DNA of 41,640 nt from an uncultured Prevotella sp. (GCA_900317685.1 ONHQ01000027.1:1-41640), one strand, 5' to 3'; shown: positions 15,401-24,409, counted from the stretch's first letter. Notes: generated by a model from the letters alone, not told the origin. Translations and numbers: made by a program.

Positions 15401-16576
15401 ATGGAAAGAGAGCTGACTAAAGGTCGTTTCCCCATTGAGAAATTCAGTGAGGTGACGACTCCTTTTTATTATTACGATACCGCCCTCCTGCGCGAAACAT
15501 TGCGCACGATCAACGACGAGTGTAAGTCGCATGACAACTTCAACGTGCACTATGCCGTGAAGGCCAATGCCAATCCCAAGGTGCTCAACATCATCAGTCA
15601 GGCAGGCTTGGGTGCCGACTGCGTCAGTGGAGGTGAGATACGTGCAAGTCTGAAAGCAGGCTTCCCCGCCAATAAGATTGTCTTTGCTGGTGTGGGCAAG
15701 AGCGACTGGGAAATCAACCTGGCATTGGATGCCGGTATTTTTTGCTTCAACGTGGAAAGTGTCCCCGAATTAGAGGTGATCAACGAGTTGGCCTCAGCCA
15801 AGAACACGACAGCCCGCGTCTGCTTGCGCATCAACCCCAACGTAGGAGCACACACGCATGCCAACATCACTACGGGACTGGCTGAAAACAAGTTCGGTAT
15901 CGCCATGGAAGACATGCTTCCGACCATTGAGCGCATCAAAGAGATGGAGCATATCGAGTTTCTCGGCCTCCACTTTCACATTGGCAGTCAGATTCTCGAC
16001 ATGGGTGACTTTGAGGCTCTTTGCAATCGTATCAACGAGCTCCAGGACCTCTTGGAAAAGCATCGCGTCAAAGTCTCAAATATCAATGTAGGCGGCGGAC
16101 TGGGTGTCAGCTACGATCATCCCAACCGCCAGCCCATTCCCAACTTCCACGACTTTTTCAAGACCTACGCCACGCACCTGCGTCTGCGCCCGGGACAGAA
16201 TCTCCATTTTGAGCTTGGCCGTGCCGTGGTGGCTCAAATGGGTAGTCTCATCACCAAAGTGCTCTACGTCAAGCAGGGTACTTATAAGCAGTTTGTCATC
16301 GTAGATGCCGGTATGACGGACCTCATCCGACCGGCACTCTATCAGGCTTACCACAAAATAGAGAACCTGTCAAGCGATGAGCCCGCTGCCACATACGACG
16401 TCGTAGGTCCCATCTGCGAATCAAGTGATGTCTTTGCGAAAGCCGTCGACCTCAACACTACACACCGTGGAGATCTCATCGCACTTCGCTCTGCCGGTGC
16501 CTACGGCGAGATCATGGCCAGCCAATACAACTGCCGTCCTTTGCCAAAAGGCTACATTACAGAAGACTTTATATAA
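15401..16576 (+). CDS. lysA: Diaminopimelate decarboxylase
   Basis: LysA makes L-lysine from meso-diaminopimelate using pyridoxal phosphate. The 391-residue fold-type III enzyme has PLP Lys54 in HYAVKANANP, the GLHFHIGSQI strand, glycine-rich NVGGGLG, ELGRAVVAQ, and the active-site Cys in PICESSDVFAK. I chose MERELTKG because the upstream frame overlaps lysC. An in-frame ATG 45 bases earlier is possible but would add a tail without family match. A small imperfect hairpin (GAGGGATCC/GGATTCCTC) lies in that spacer. The next gene starts three bases after the stop, so they are probably coupled. Confidence 0.95.
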   Translation: MERELTKGRFPIEKFSEVTTPFYYYDTALLRETLRTINDECKSHDNFNVHYAVKANANPKVLNIISQAGLGADCVSGGEIRASLKAGFPANKIVFAGVGKSDWEINLALDAGIFCFNVESVPELEVINELASAKNTTARVCLRINPNVGAHTHANITTGLAENKFGIAMEDMLPTIERIKEMEHIEFLGLHFHIGSQILDMGDFEALCNRINELQDLLEKHRVKVSNINVGGGLGVSYDHPNRQPIPNFHDFFKTYATHLRLRPGQNLHFELGRAVVAQMGSLITKVLYVKQGTYKQFVIVDAGMTDLIRPALYQAYHKIENLSSDEPAATYDVVGPICESSDVFAKAVDLNTTHRGDLIALRSAGAYGEIMASQYNCRPLPKGYITEDFI

Positions 16577-16579
16577 AAA

Positions 16580-17893
16580 ATGAACATTGCTTTATTTTTT
16601 GATACAACAACGATCATCTGCGGAGCAGCCGTCATCATCCTGGCTGTTCTGTCCTCTTTCATGAATCCCTTCTTCCGTTTCCTGCCCTCACACGATGAGG
16701 TGGAGGGACCGGAAGAGGGCAACGACAACACAAACTCAGAGCAAAACAATGCTTCGGAAAACGAAGAAGAAGCTCTTGAGACTTCAGAACATCAGGAAGG
16801 GAACGAAGGAAAACCTGCAAACGAAAGTGACCAGGAGGCATCTTCTCTCCCTAAGCTGACAGTGATTCTCACGCCCCACGAAGAAGCAGAGAAGCTGGAG
16901 CAGCACCTTCCTGACATCCTACAGCAGGATTATCCTGTCGGATACCAAGTGATCGTGGTCACCGAATTTGGCGCACACGACACGCTGGACGTCTTGAAGC
17001 GTTTCAAACACAGCATGGAGACAACTCCCGATGCCTATCCAAACGTGTCGCTCTATGTCACCTACATCCCCAACTCCTCACGCTACATGAGCCGGAAGCG
17101 ATTGGCCATGACCTTAGGCGTGAAGGCTGCTCAGACACAGTGGGTTGTGTTCATAGAGTCTGATTCGACACCGTCAAGCCGTCAATGGCTACAACATATC
17201 GGCAAGGCCTGCACAATGCCTGACACGAAAATGGTCATCGGCTATGGTCATTTTGAGCCCGCGACACCGACGACCTGGCGCTTTGACCGTCTGCAGGCAG
17301 CCTGCTATCTCCTCCGTGAAGACGTCAAAGGCACTGCCTACCGCACGTTGAGCCATACGGTTGCAATACAGAAGGACGAGTTCATGCAGAATGACGGCTT
17401 TGAGGGATCACTAAGCCTGGTAAGAGGCGAATATGATTGTCTGGTCAACAAATACGCTGAAAAGGGTATGACGCAAATCGTCACTCATCCACAAGCGATT
17501 ATGACCGACGACACACCTACCAAACGCGCTTGGCGCAGCAACTGCCTTTTCTATCTGGCGACCCGTCGTCATCTTAGCCGAAGCCTTGCCCACCGTCTGC
17601 TGTTTCTCACCGATCAGATTCTGCTCCACCTGAATGCCTGCACCATCTTGGGTATTGCATTATGGGGAGTCCTCGCGCAGAAATGGGTGATGACAGGCGC
17701 TGCCGGTCTCGCTTTCATCCTCACCGTGATACTCCGCCTATGGGGCGCACACCGAGCTTTTAGCCGGTTGCGCGAACCCATCTCCTTGTGGGCTGTGTTA
17801 CCATTGGAGTTGACAGTAATCTGGAGACGCTTGGGCACTGCCATGCGCTATCTGTTTGCCAGCCCTTACGACTTCACGACACATAAACAATAA
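16580..17893 (+). CDS. Membrane-anchored family 2 glycosyltransferase with an acidic linker
   Basis: One N-terminal membrane helix (about 8-28) is followed by a highly acidic, Glu/Asn-rich linker at 38-88. A GT2-like domain starts at PKLTVILTPHEEAEKL (91 onward), with QQDYPVGYQVIVVTE, RKRLAMTLGVKAAQTQWVVFIESDS (a DxD-like acidic motif at 193-195) and PQAIMTDD-TPTKRAWRSN. Two or three C-terminal membrane helices lie at about 348-412. The layout fits an inner-membrane enzyme that adds sugars from nucleotide donors to a lipid or polymer. Donor and acceptor are unknown. The linker is unusual for the family. It is three bases from lysA and 17 from the next gene. Confidence 0.8.
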   Translation: MNIALFFDTTTIICGAAVIILAVLSSFMNPFFRFLPSHDEVEGPEEGNDNTNSEQNNASENEEEALETSEHQEGNEGKPANESDQEASSLPKLTVILTPHEEAEKLEQHLPDILQQDYPVGYQVIVVTEFGAHDTLDVLKRFKHSMETTPDAYPNVSLYVTYIPNSSRYMSRKRLAMTLGVKAAQTQWVVFIESDSTPSSRQWLQHIGKACTMPDTKMVIGYGHFEPATPTTWRFDRLQAACYLLREDVKGTAYRTLSHTVAIQKDEFMQNDGFEGSLSLVRGEYDCLVNKYAEKGMTQIVTHPQAIMTDDTPTKRAWRSNCLFYLATRRHLSRSLAHRLLFLTDQILLHLNACTILGIALWGVLAQKWVMTGAAGLAFILTVILRLWGAHRAFSRLREPISLWAVLPLELTVIWRRLGTAMRYLFASPYDFTTHKQ

Positions 17894-17910
17894 ACTTTGG
17901 ATATTTATCT

Positions 17911-19017
17911 ATGGACAAGCAGCATCTCCTCATCTTCCTTCCTTCCGGATCAGCAAACTATGCTTTGGGACAGGCTTATGTCTCAAAGCTGCAGGACTTG
18001 TTGACCCAGGACTATGAGGTGACCTGCCTCCATTCACTCGACCGGTCTACCTTGTCCCTTCTGGGTGATTTCGATGTTATCCATGTCTTCACCCTTTGGC
18101 ATCGCTCTGTCCTCCACCTGCTGCACAAGGCCTACAGACTGCACATCCCAGTGGTCATCACTCCCTTGGGCGATCTGCAGCCTTGGGTCTACGCCCAACA
18201 TCAGCACTCCTATGAATGGCTAAAATGGAAAAAAGTCATTGCCAAGGCCAGTGCCGTGCAGGTATGTGGCAAGCTGGAAGAGCACTCTTTCCAACAGCTT
18301 CGTCTCAATGCCCGTACGGTGTTGATCAAAAATCCCATTCTCACCAGTCTGGTGACTTTTGAGTCCGTTGCGCAGGCAACAGGGAAGCTCTATCGCAAAG
18401 TCATTGACTCCAATGTACGTTTCTCGATCACTGAGGAAAGCAATGCCCTGCTCTGCGGCACGATACAATTGGGTATTGATGACTTCATGCTCCGTGACCA
18501 TGAGCAATGCAGGAAACTAAGCCAGCAATGGCCGCTTCTCACCAATGAGCAATGGCGCAAGATACTCATCTACGCTACCGATGAGCATGTCGACGACTAT
18601 CTCAGTCTGGGATTGGAAAGACTCAGTATCAGCAAGCCGGAACTCAACGTGCACGATATTGACAGATACCCTCTTCCCTGGAAATACCCAGAAGATGATC
18701 TGCCATCCGACACACTGATCTCCCACTCCATCCTTGTCCGCAGCAAGCTCAGCGAAAACGTTGACAAGAACGAAGTGGGAGAACGCAAGTTGGTCATCGA
18801 GATGATCAACCTACATCATGAGACTGAAAATGGTCATGTGCCTCTGCGACATCTGGCCAACGTCTATACGACACTCCGTTTCACGCCGATGGACGAGGAT
18901 CGGGTCGTAGACATAATGAAAGCGATGGGGCTCGCGGGCTTTGCGCAAAAAGTAACAAAGAAACTACAAAAGACCCTTCGACTCCCCGATGGCTATGCCA
19001 TCAACATGAGACATTAA
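17911..19017 (+). CDS. Protein with a GT-B (GT4-like) N-terminal half and an unrecognised C-terminal half
   Basis: Residues 1-150 look like the acceptor half of a GT4 glycosyltransferase: LLIFLPSGSANYALG, FDVIHVFTLWHRSVLHLLHKA, IPVVITPLGDLQPWVY, then ASAVQVCGKLEEHS and ARTVLIKNPI. From about 165 the sequence should become the nucleotide-sugar domain with an E-x7-E motif. Instead it is a polar, helical region with no motif I recognise, ending in LPDGYAINMRH. There is no membrane segment. It may be a non-catalytic partner of the upstream GT2 protein, 17 bases away, or a divergent enzyme. The function is not assigned. Confidence 0.6.
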   Translation: MDKQHLLIFLPSGSANYALGQAYVSKLQDLLTQDYEVTCLHSLDRSTLSLLGDFDVIHVFTLWHRSVLHLLHKAYRLHIPVVITPLGDLQPWVYAQHQHSYEWLKWKKVIAKASAVQVCGKLEEHSFQQLRLNARTVLIKNPILTSLVTFESVAQATGKLYRKVIDSNVRFSITEESNALLCGTIQLGIDDFMLRDHEQCRKLSQQWPLLTNEQWRKILIYATDEHVDDYLSLGLERLSISKPELNVHDIDRYPLPWKYPEDDLPSDTLISHSILVRSKLSENVDKNEVGERKLVIEMINLHHETENGHVPLRHLANVYTTLRFTPMDEDRVVDIMKAMGLAGFAQKVTKKLQKTLRLPDGYAINMRH

Positions 19018-19064
19018 TCACCTAAACATTCTATACAACTTTCATTTTAAATCAATCATCTAGT

Positions 19065-21041
19065 ATGAACGACAACAAGAAACTCGACGTACGATACCTA
19101 CAACTGTTAGCACAGTCCTTCCCGTCTGTGGCTGATGCCAGTACAGAGATCATCAACTTACAGGCTATCCTTAATTTGCCAAAAGGTACTGAGCATTTCT
19201 TGGCAGACCTTCACGGAGAATATGAAGCTTTTCAACACGTGCTGAAAAACGCTTCGGGCAACATCAAACGCAAGGTCAGCGAACTCTTTGGCACGACACT
19301 GCGAGAGACAGAAAAGCGGGAGCTCTGTACGCTCATCTATTATCCCGAGCAGAAGTTGGAGCTCGTCAAGGCCTCGGAGAAAGACCTCAACGACTGGTAT
19401 CATATCACCATCCACCATCTTGTAGCTGTCTGCCGTGACGTTTCCAGCAAATACACACGCAGCAAGGTGCGCAAATCGCTGCCCAAGGACTTCTCTTATA
19501 TCATTCAGGAACTGCTCCATGAACGCACGGAGGATTCTGACAAGACGGCATACGTCAACGTCATCATCGACACGATCATCAATACAGGCCGCGCAGACGC
19601 TTTCATCATTGCCATCGCAAATGTCATCCAGCGTCTCGCCATTGACCAGTTGCATATCCTCGGTGACATCTATGACCGTGGTCCCGGTGCGCACAAGATC
19701 ATGGACATGCTCCAGAACTATCACCACTGGGACATCACGTGGGGCAACCACGACATGCTGTGGATGGGTGCTGCCGCCGGCAATGATGCCTGCATCTGTA
19801 GCGTCATCCGCATCTCGCTGCGCTACGCCAATCTCACGACGCTCGAGGAAGGATATGGTATTAATATGGTGCCATTGGCTACCTTTGCCATGGATGCCTA
19901 CGCCGATGATCCATGTACAGAGTTCCGCCCCATCCTCTCGGGTGAGGCTGAAAACCTCAATGAAAAGACCATCCGACTCACGGCACAGATGCATAAGGCA
20001 ATCGCCGTGATGCAGTTTAAACTGGAGGCACAACTCTATGAAAAGCATCCGGAATGGAAGATGCAAGACCGAGAGTTGTTCAACTTCGTCGATTATGACC
20101 ATGGCACCATCATGCTTGAGGGTAAGGTCTATCCTCTGCTCAGTTGTCATTTCCCAACCATCGACCCGGCTAATCCTTGCGTCCTTACCGACGATGAGCA
20201 TCAACTGCTGCAAAAACTTCACCATAACTTTCTGGTCAGCGAAAAGCTCCACAAACATATCGACATGCTGCTCGATCATGGCTGTATGTATCAGGTGTGC
20301 AACAACAACCTGCTTTATCATGCCTCCGTACCTCTCGAAGAAGATGGTAGTCTGAAGAAAGTGGAAGTCTATCCCGGCCACCCCGTGGCAGGCATGGAAC
20401 TGATGGAGAGCGTCGGACATCTGGTACGCTCAGCCTTCCAAAGCGACACCAACCCGGTGGAGCGAGACTATGCTGTTGATTACTTCTTCTATCTCTGGTG
20501 CGGTCCGGACAGCCCGCTCTTCGACAAGTCAAAGATGGCAACGTTCGAGCGCTATTTCATCGAAGATAAAGAAACCCATGCCGAGCATAAGGGCAACTAC
20601 TTCAAACTGCGCGACGATGAGAAGATTTGCGAGCAAATCATGGATGCCTTTGGTGTCACTGGCCCTAACCGACATATCATCAACGGTCACGTGCCCGTGA
20701 AAGTAGGTGCCGGAGAGAATCCTATCAAGGCGGGAGGCAAACTGATGGTCATCGACGGTGGCTTTGCACAAGCCTATCACAAGCAGACCGGCATTGCCGG
20801 TTACACACTTGTCTATCACAGCCGTGGCTTCCAACTCGTGCAACACGAGCCCTTCACAAGCACAGAAGATGCCATCCTGCGTGGTACCGACATCAAGTCC
20901 ACAACACAGATTGTCGAGATGTCTGCCCACCGGATGCTGGTAGCGGATACGGACAAGGGAGTGGAACTGCGCAAGCAGATCGATGACCTCATGGAGCTCC
21001 TCTACGCTTATCGCCATGGCATCATCACGCCAAAACTGTAG
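19065..21041 (+). CDS. fbp: Fructose-1,6-bisphosphatase, class III
   Basis: This class III enzyme removes the 1-phosphate from fructose 1,6-bisphosphate in gluconeogenesis. The 658-residue length is typical of the Bacillota/Bacteroidota type. The metallophosphoesterase core is visible: DLHGEYEAF (48-56), GDIYDRGPGAH (200-209) and TWGNHDMLW (GNHD 227-230), with later histidines in IINGHVPVKVGAGENP. It lies 47 bases after the GT-like gene and may be co-transcribed with the lysC-lysA group. A strong terminator follows about 145 bases downstream. Confidence 0.96.
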   Translation: MNDNKKLDVRYLQLLAQSFPSVADASTEIINLQAILNLPKGTEHFLADLHGEYEAFQHVLKNASGNIKRKVSELFGTTLRETEKRELCTLIYYPEQKLELVKASEKDLNDWYHITIHHLVAVCRDVSSKYTRSKVRKSLPKDFSYIIQELLHERTEDSDKTAYVNVIIDTIINTGRADAFIIAIANVIQRLAIDQLHILGDIYDRGPGAHKIMDMLQNYHHWDITWGNHDMLWMGAAAGNDACICSVIRISLRYANLTTLEEGYGINMVPLATFAMDAYADDPCTEFRPILSGEAENLNEKTIRLTAQMHKAIAVMQFKLEAQLYEKHPEWKMQDRELFNFVDYDHGTIMLEGKVYPLLSCHFPTIDPANPCVLTDDEHQLLQKLHHNFLVSEKLHKHIDMLLDHGCMYQVCNNNLLYHASVPLEEDGSLKKVEVYPGHPVAGMELMESVGHLVRSAFQSDTNPVERDYAVDYFFYLWCGPDSPLFDKSKMATFERYFIEDKETHAEHKGNYFKLRDDEKICEQIMDAFGVTGPNRHIINGHVPVKVGAGENPIKAGGKLMVIDGGFAQAYHKQTGIAGYTLVYHSRGFQLVQHEPFTSTEDAILRGTDIKSTTQIVEMSAHRMLVADTDKGVELRKQIDDLMELLYAYRHGIITPKL

Positions 21042-21051
21042 CTACTGAGCC

Positions 21052-21139
21052 CTGCAAGACAGTACCCGGCCACCATATCCAGGCCCCTGTCTTGCAGCCA
21101 CTCGTCTTGCAGTTCTGTTCGTCACGATATATCGTGACG
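21052..21139. repeat. Inverted repeats and a 20-bp perfect palindrome downstream of fbp
   Basis: CTGCAAGACAG (21052-21062) and CTGTCTTGCAG (21087-21097) are perfect complements. A third partial copy, GTCTTGCAG, lies at 21104-21112. Directly after comes the perfect palindrome CGTCACGATATATCGTGACG (21120-21139). They lie between convergent fbp and prs, ahead of the terminator. They may be an intergenic repeat family or RNA processing signals at the end of the fbp transcript. Confidence 0.8.
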
Positions 21140-21184
21140 CCCCCTCTATAGTGAGCCCCCGTCTCCCCGACAAGGTACAAGCGC

Positions 21185-21220
21185 AAAAAAGCTCCCGCCA
21201 ACCCGGCGGGAGCTTTTTTT
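21185..21220. terminator. Bidirectional terminator between fbp and prs
   Basis: AAAAAAGCTCCCGCC pairs perfectly with GGCGGGAGCTTTTTT around AACCC. Seven T close the plus side and the A run gives T on the minus side, so it serves both convergent genes. Confidence 0.95.
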
Positions 21221-21247
21221 ATATTCTTTGACGATAATCGTCTTTGT

Positions 21248-22186
21248 TTATACCAGATACTGAGAGGAGATGCTCTCATTGTTAACCACACGGCGGATGG
21301 TCTCAGCGAACATATCAGCCACGCTGAGCTGCTTCACCTTATGGCAACGCTGTGTGTAGGGGATAGAGTCTGTGAAAACAATCTCTTCAAGAGCAGAGTT
21401 CTCGACACGCTCACTGGCCGGGCCACTCATGACGCAATGTGAGGCACAAGCTCTCACGCTCAGTGCACCATGCTCCATCATCAGGTCGGCAGCCTTGGTA
21501 ATGGTACCGGCGGTGTCAACCATGTCATCGACAAGCACCACGTTCTTGCCCTTCACATCACCAATGATCTGCATGCTCTCCACCACATTGGCACGTGCTC
21601 TTGTCTTATTGCACAGCACCAGCGGGCAGCCCAGATACTTTGCAAACGTGTTGGCACGCTTGGAACCACCGACATCAGGAGATGCGATCACGAGATCCTT
21701 CAGATGCAAGCTTTGCAGATAGGGCAGCAACACACCGGAAGCATAGAGGTGATCAACAGGCACATTGAAGAAGCCCTGGATCTGATCGGCATGCAGATCC
21801 ATCGTGATAAGACGGTCAATGCCAGCCACACTCAGCAAGTCGGCGACAAGTTTGGCACCGATGCTCACACGGGGCTTGTCCTTACGATCCTGACGTGCCC
21901 AACCAAAATAAGGAATCACTGCAATAATGTGGCGCGCGGATGCACGCTTGGCAGCGTCGATCATCAACAACAATTCCATAAGGTTGTCAGAATTCGGAAA
22001 GGTGCTCTGCACCAAGAAAACGTCACGACCGCGAATCGACTCCTCATAGCTCACGGCAAACTCACCGTCTGAGAAGCGCGTAATGACTAAATTGCCCAAT
22101 GGGCAACCCAAGCTGGCACAAATCTTTTCTGCAAGGTATCTCGTCTTTGTTCCCGAGAAAACCAAAAAAGAGTTTTTTTCACTCAT
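21248..22186 (-). CDS. prs: Ribose-phosphate pyrophosphokinase
   Basis: Prs makes PRPP from ribose 5-phosphate and ATP, feeding the histidine, purine and pyrimidine genes found nearby. The 312-residue class I enzyme has GEFAVSYEESIRGRDVF, the ATP region PYFGWARQDRKDKPR, the MDLHADQIQGFF motif and the PRPP-binding loop VVLVDDMVDTAGT (216-228). It is monocistronic, has a consensus promoter, and diverges from nspC. Confidence 0.96.
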   Translation of the reverse strand: MSEKNSFLVFSGTKTRYLAEKICASLGCPLGNLVITRFSDGEFAVSYEESIRGRDVFLVQSTFPNSDNLMELLLMIDAAKRASARHIIAVIPYFGWARQDRKDKPRVSIGAKLVADLLSVAGIDRLITMDLHADQIQGFFNVPVDHLYASGVLLPYLQSLHLKDLVIASPDVGGSKRANTFAKYLGCPLVLCNKTRARANVVESMQIIGDVKGKNVVLVDDMVDTAGTITKAADLMMEHGALSVRACASHCVMSGPASERVENSALEEIVFTDSIPYTQRCHKVKQLSVADMFAETIRRVVNNESISSQYLV

Positions 22187-22238
22187 CTTGTTTAGCGTTT
22201 ATATAACAAAAGTGTAATGGTCATTGCCTTTGATGATG

Positions 22239-22269
22239 CAAATGTAGGAATTTTCTCTCACACTCACAA
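22239..22269 (-). promoter_or_regulatory. Consensus promoter of prs
   Basis: TTG (22269-22267), exactly 20 bases, TACATTTG (22246-22239) followed by C, on the minus strand. It is back to back with the nspC promoter. Confidence 0.85.
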
Positions 22270-22289
22270 TAATATTGGAAAATAAAACG

Positions 22290-22298
22290 TATCTTTGC
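22290..22298 (+). promoter_or_regulatory. -7 box for nspC
   Basis: TATCTTTGC lies 16 bases before the nspC ATG. No TTG stands at the ideal distance. Confidence 0.65.
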
Positions 22299-22314
22299 AT
22301 TAAAAAATTGATTT

Positions 22315-23496
22315 ATGAAGGTAGATTTGCAGACTTTTAGCCAACTCCATCATCCGGCCTACGTGCTCGAAGAACAACGCTTACGCAAGAATCTCGAACT
22401 CATCAGCAATATAGCGCGACGTTCTGACACAACAATTATTCTCGCTTTCAAGGCGTTTGCCCTTTGGAAGACGTTCTCTATTTTCCGGGAGTATATCCCT
22501 GCCACGACAGCCAGCTCGCTCTACGAAGCAAGACTCGGCTACGAGAAGTTCGGCTGTCGTGTCCACACATTCTGCCCCGGATATACCGATGACAACATCT
22601 CTGAGATCGCACACTACTCCAGCCATCTCATCTTCAACTCACTAAGCCAACATCAAGGCTTTGCTGACAAAGCAAAAGATGCCAATCCTGAGATCAGCCT
22701 CGGTCTACGCGTCAATCCGGAATACAGTGAGGTGGAGACCCTGCTCTACAATCCTTGCGCACCGGGATCGCGCTTTGGTGTCACCGCCGACCAATTGCCG
22801 GAAGAGTTACCGGAAGATATAGAAGGCTTCCATTGCCACTGCCATTGCGAGAGTGGAGCCGATGTCTTCCAGCGTACGCTCGATCATATCGAAGAAAAGT
22901 TCGGCAAATGGTTTCCACAACTCAAATGGATCAACTTTGGCGGTGGACATCTGATGACTCGCAAAGACTACGACACAGAGTTGCTGATCAACATCCTGAA
23001 TGGCTTCCACAAACGCCACCCACACTTAAAACTGATATTGGAGCCAGGCAGTGCTTTCCTATGGCAGACGGGACCTTTGGTAAGTCAAGTGGTCGACATT
23101 GTTGAGAACCATGGTATCCGCACAGCCATTCTCAACGTCAGCTTCACTTGCCACATGCCCGACTGCCTGGAGATGCCATATCAGCCACAAGTGCGTTTTG
23201 CAGAAAGTATTGGCACCGATGCCGACGGTCTTTACCCGGCAGAAAATGCCCCACACATCTATCGCCTGGGAGGAGACTCCTGTCTTAGCGGTGACTTCAT
23301 GGGCTACTGGAAGTTTGACCATGAGCTACAGGTTGGCGAGAACATTATCTTTGAGGACATGATTCACTACACCACCGTGAAGACGACAATGTTCAATGGT
23401 ATCTCCCACCCCTCTCTCATGCTGGCGCGGCCTGATGGAGAACTGGAGATGCTCCGCAAGTTCTCATACGAAGACTATATGAACAGAATGGATTGA
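22315..23496 (+). CDS. nspC: Carboxynorspermidine / carboxyspermidine decarboxylase
   Basis: NspC is a PLP enzyme that completes the alternative (aspartate semialdehyde-based) polyamine pathway by decarboxylating carboxy(nor)spermidine. In Bacteroidota the product is usually spermidine. The 393-residue protein has PLP Lys46 in LAFKAFALW, ASSLYEARLG, the GFHCHCHCESGAD segment, WINFGGGH, LEPGSAFLW, and the C-terminal substrate region GDSCLSGDFMG. The partner dehydrogenase gene is not in the window. Its end carries a hairpin shared with the convergent gene. Confidence 0.94.
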   Translation: MKVDLQTFSQLHHPAYVLEEQRLRKNLELISNIARRSDTTIILAFKAFALWKTFSIFREYIPATTASSLYEARLGYEKFGCRVHTFCPGYTDDNISEIAHYSSHLIFNSLSQHQGFADKAKDANPEISLGLRVNPEYSEVETLLYNPCAPGSRFGVTADQLPEELPEDIEGFHCHCHCESGADVFQRTLDHIEEKFGKWFPQLKWINFGGGHLMTRKDYDTELLINILNGFHKRHPHLKLILEPGSAFLWQTGPLVSQVVDIVENHGIRTAILNVSFTCHMPDCLEMPYQPQVRFAESIGTDADGLYPAENAPHIYRLGGDSCLSGDFMGYWKFDHELQVGENIIFEDMIHYTTVKTTMFNGISHPSLMLARPDGELEMLRKFSYEDYMNRMD

Positions 23497-23500
23497 CACT

Positions 23501-23531
23501 TTCCACATCACTATCTCACTGTGATGTGGAA
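23501..23531. terminator. Hairpin at the nspC / DUF5715 convergent junction
   Basis: TTCCACATCAC and GTGATGTGGAA pair perfectly over 11 bases around a nine-base loop. It starts five bases after nspC and covers the last codons and stop of the DUF5715 gene. It lacks a T tract, so it may stabilise mRNA ends rather than terminate by itself. Confidence 0.6.
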
Positions 23532-24401
23532 GCATCCTTGATTGACCTCATACTTTACATAGCATCGCTTTTCCTCACGCATATCGCGAAGCACTTCGGC
23601 CAAAATATATTTCAGCGTATCGTTGCGCACGGCACGTCGTTGCTCACCGGGCGGCTCCACGGTCTTGTAGCGGTTGTAGCAGACATCGAAGGTGGTACCA
23701 TAGAGATGACAGCTGTTTTGTGTGGCATTACCATTATGTCCACGCAGACGCTGTACATCATCCTTAGAGCGGAGCACACTCGTGACAATGATCTTATGCA
23801 AGGGAATGCCTTTCATCGTCAGGCTGTCGAAATAACTACGGCCAATATCCTGTAAAAGAATAGACGCACGGGGTACCAAATAGGGTATGCTGCTATGTAG
23901 CTTATCAATATAGACATAAGGATTGCTCCCAACAAACACCAGTCCAGACTTGCGTCTGACAGCTTCCTCACGGTTCTGCACAGGGCGGATGCCCCACTTA
24001 CTGGCTGAAAGAAGTTGCACATCCTGCTGATCCTCAAAGGTACGCTGATAGCCGGGCACACTATAGATAGGTGTGCGGCGCAACGAGCCATCAGACTTAA
24101 AAAAGGGAGAGACACCTGCCGGATAGCGCAAAGGAGGCATTGGTGACGGGGTCAACTTACTCAGATAGGTTCCTTCCAACACCACTCTGTCTGTATCTGC
24201 GCCTGCATCGGCCTGAGCAACAGTCTGGCCGTCCTGAGCAGCCTCTGATCGCACGTTCACGCTATCCGCAGTCTCTTTCTCCCGCGCGACCGTCTGTGCC
24301 GCACGGTCTTTTGCGATAGAAGGAAACAGCAGACGCACGATGGCCAACACCACCGTGACAATCAGAAAACTTTGCAGGTATCTTTTCTTTGTGATTCTCA
24401 T
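23511..24401 (-). CDS. DUF5715 family protein, M15-peptidase-like, membrane-anchored
   Basis: An N-terminal membrane segment (about 11-28) anchors the 296-residue protein, followed by a low-complexity Ala/Asp/Gln linker to about residue 72. The C-terminal domain holds SCHLYGTTFDV (His232, Asp239) and ends CFHITVR (His292). These fit the zinc ligands of LAS-type D,D-peptidases (SxHxxGxAxD and a late His). TSVLRSKDDVQRLRGHNGNA resembles the strand-helix before that motif. It could cleave or bind peptidoglycan peptides in the periplasm. The DUF5715 name is from memory of the motif; activity is inferred. Confidence 0.75.
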   Translation of the reverse strand: MRITKKRYLQSFLIVTVVLAIVRLLFPSIAKDRAAQTVAREKETADSVNVRSEAAQDGQTVAQADAGADTDRVVLEGTYLSKLTPSPMPPLRYPAGVSPFFKSDGSLRRTPIYSVPGYQRTFEDQQDVQLLSASKWGIRPVQNREEAVRRKSGLVFVGSNPYVYIDKLHSSIPYLVPRASILLQDIGRSYFDSLTMKGIPLHKIIVTSVLRSKDDVQRLRGHNGNATQNSCHLYGTTFDVCYNRYKTVEPPGEQRRAVRNDTLKYILAEVLRDMREEKRCYVKYEVNQGCFHITVR

Positions 24402-24409
24402 TTCACATG

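Noticed and set aside
19158-20420. 420-codon open frame on the minus strand across fbp
   Set aside because: It is antisense to fbp with all catalytic motifs on the plus strand, and it resembles no protein family.
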